Source: Pedobacter sp. D749
Lineage (GTDB): Bacteria; Bacteroidota; Bacteroidia; Sphingobacteriales; Sphingobacteriaceae
Assembly (NCBI RefSeq): GCF_019317285.1
Contig: NZ_CP079218.1
Location: 496,001 to 560,000 of the forward strand
Direction of reading: 5' to 3'
Length of the DNA stretch: 64,000 nucleotides
Shown here: positions 63,850-64,000 of the stretch, one piece after another
Layout: every line of letters begins with the position of its first letter
Position numbering within the stretch: position 1 is the first letter of the stretch
Made by a program: the position numbers and the translations under genes
Notes under the pieces: model-generated
The model's input: the letters and a program-made list of their open reading frames with translations, nothing else
What the model was told of the DNA's origin: nothing
Database searches by the model: none

Positions 63850-64000
63850 TTAAGATTGTTTCATGAGCAGTTCAACAGTTTTTATTTTCAGGTTATCATC
63901 CGAGGCCAGCATTAAAGCCGTTTGATCCTTATCGTTGCTTAAAGTAATATCTGCTCCGTTTTCGATCAGGAGTTTCACTTTACGATAAGTTTCTTTTGCC
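63850..64000 (-). CDS. Ankyrin-repeat protein, C-terminal end only (5' end outside window)
   Basis: The last 49 codons are present: AKETYRKVKLLIENGADITL, then NDKDQTALMLASDDNLKIKT and VELLMKQS, ending with TAA at 63850-63852. This is one full ankyrin repeat and a cap. It lies just upstream of the ankyrin-SHOCT gene on the same strand. Confidence 0.85.
   Translation of the reverse strand, partial: AKETYRKVKLLIENGADITLSNDKDQTALMLASDDNLKIKTVELLMKQS

Overview
The window looks like chromosomal DNA of a low-GC Bacteroidota member of the Sphingobacteriaceae (Pedobacter-like). The evidence is a hybrid two-component regulator next to xylan glycosidases, TonB-dependent receptors, a PorP/SprF-type IX secretion partner with a gliding-motility C-terminal domain protein, OhrR/Ohr, Nudix-type sugar regulation, and promoters that fit the Bacteroidota pattern TTTG-N19-TANNTTTG. 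I found no rRNA, tRNA, CRISPR array, prophage or intact insertion sequence. Genus-level placement is inference.

Layout. 1-8.1 kb: the end of a GH10 xylanase, a hybrid two-component regulator and a GH43 glycosidase form part of a xylan locus. 8.3-12.6 kb: an eight-gene operon encodes a MerC-like protein, a small secreted peptide, a MacB-type ABC pair with a His-rich periplasmic loop, three tandem DUF3299-like proteins and a Zur-like Fur regulator; two inverted repeats lie at its promoter. 12.6-16.4 kb: a leftward operon holds a penicillin-acylase-family hydrolase, a small membrane protein and a LuxE-like enzyme. 16.6-26 kb: a TonB receptor, a TlpA-like thioredoxin, a HigA-DUF6922 remnant, a GH31 alpha-glucosidase and glycogen branching enzyme. 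26-34.5 kb: a four-gene type IX surface module, a decayed sigma-70 fragment, a Crp/Fnr regulator and two candidate small RNAs. 34.6-39.5 kb: pfkA, a degenerate BadF-type kinase and gapA form an operon divergent from a Nudix-type regulator, followed by a second BadF kinase; three GTGTA-N5-TACAC sites tie this region together, one of them on a candidate small-RNA promoter. 39.5-49.7 kb: threonine aldolase, biotin carboxylase, riboflavin synthase, GH78 rhamnosidase, small genes, and Ohr with OhrR. 49.7-64 kb: mostly housekeeping and hypothetical genes, including a DNA-alkylation repair operon in which the Ada metal-binding domain is a separate gene, an SSB, a second TonB receptor, a PQQ-type dehydrogenase lipoprotein and ankyrin proteins.

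The two most interesting systems are the Zur-linked operon with three DUF3299 paralogues, and the inferred glycolytic Nudix regulon with a co-regulated small RNA. Intergenic DNA also carries several families of GTCATT-bounded palindromic repeats. All assignments come from reading sequence and remembered family features; no database search was run.
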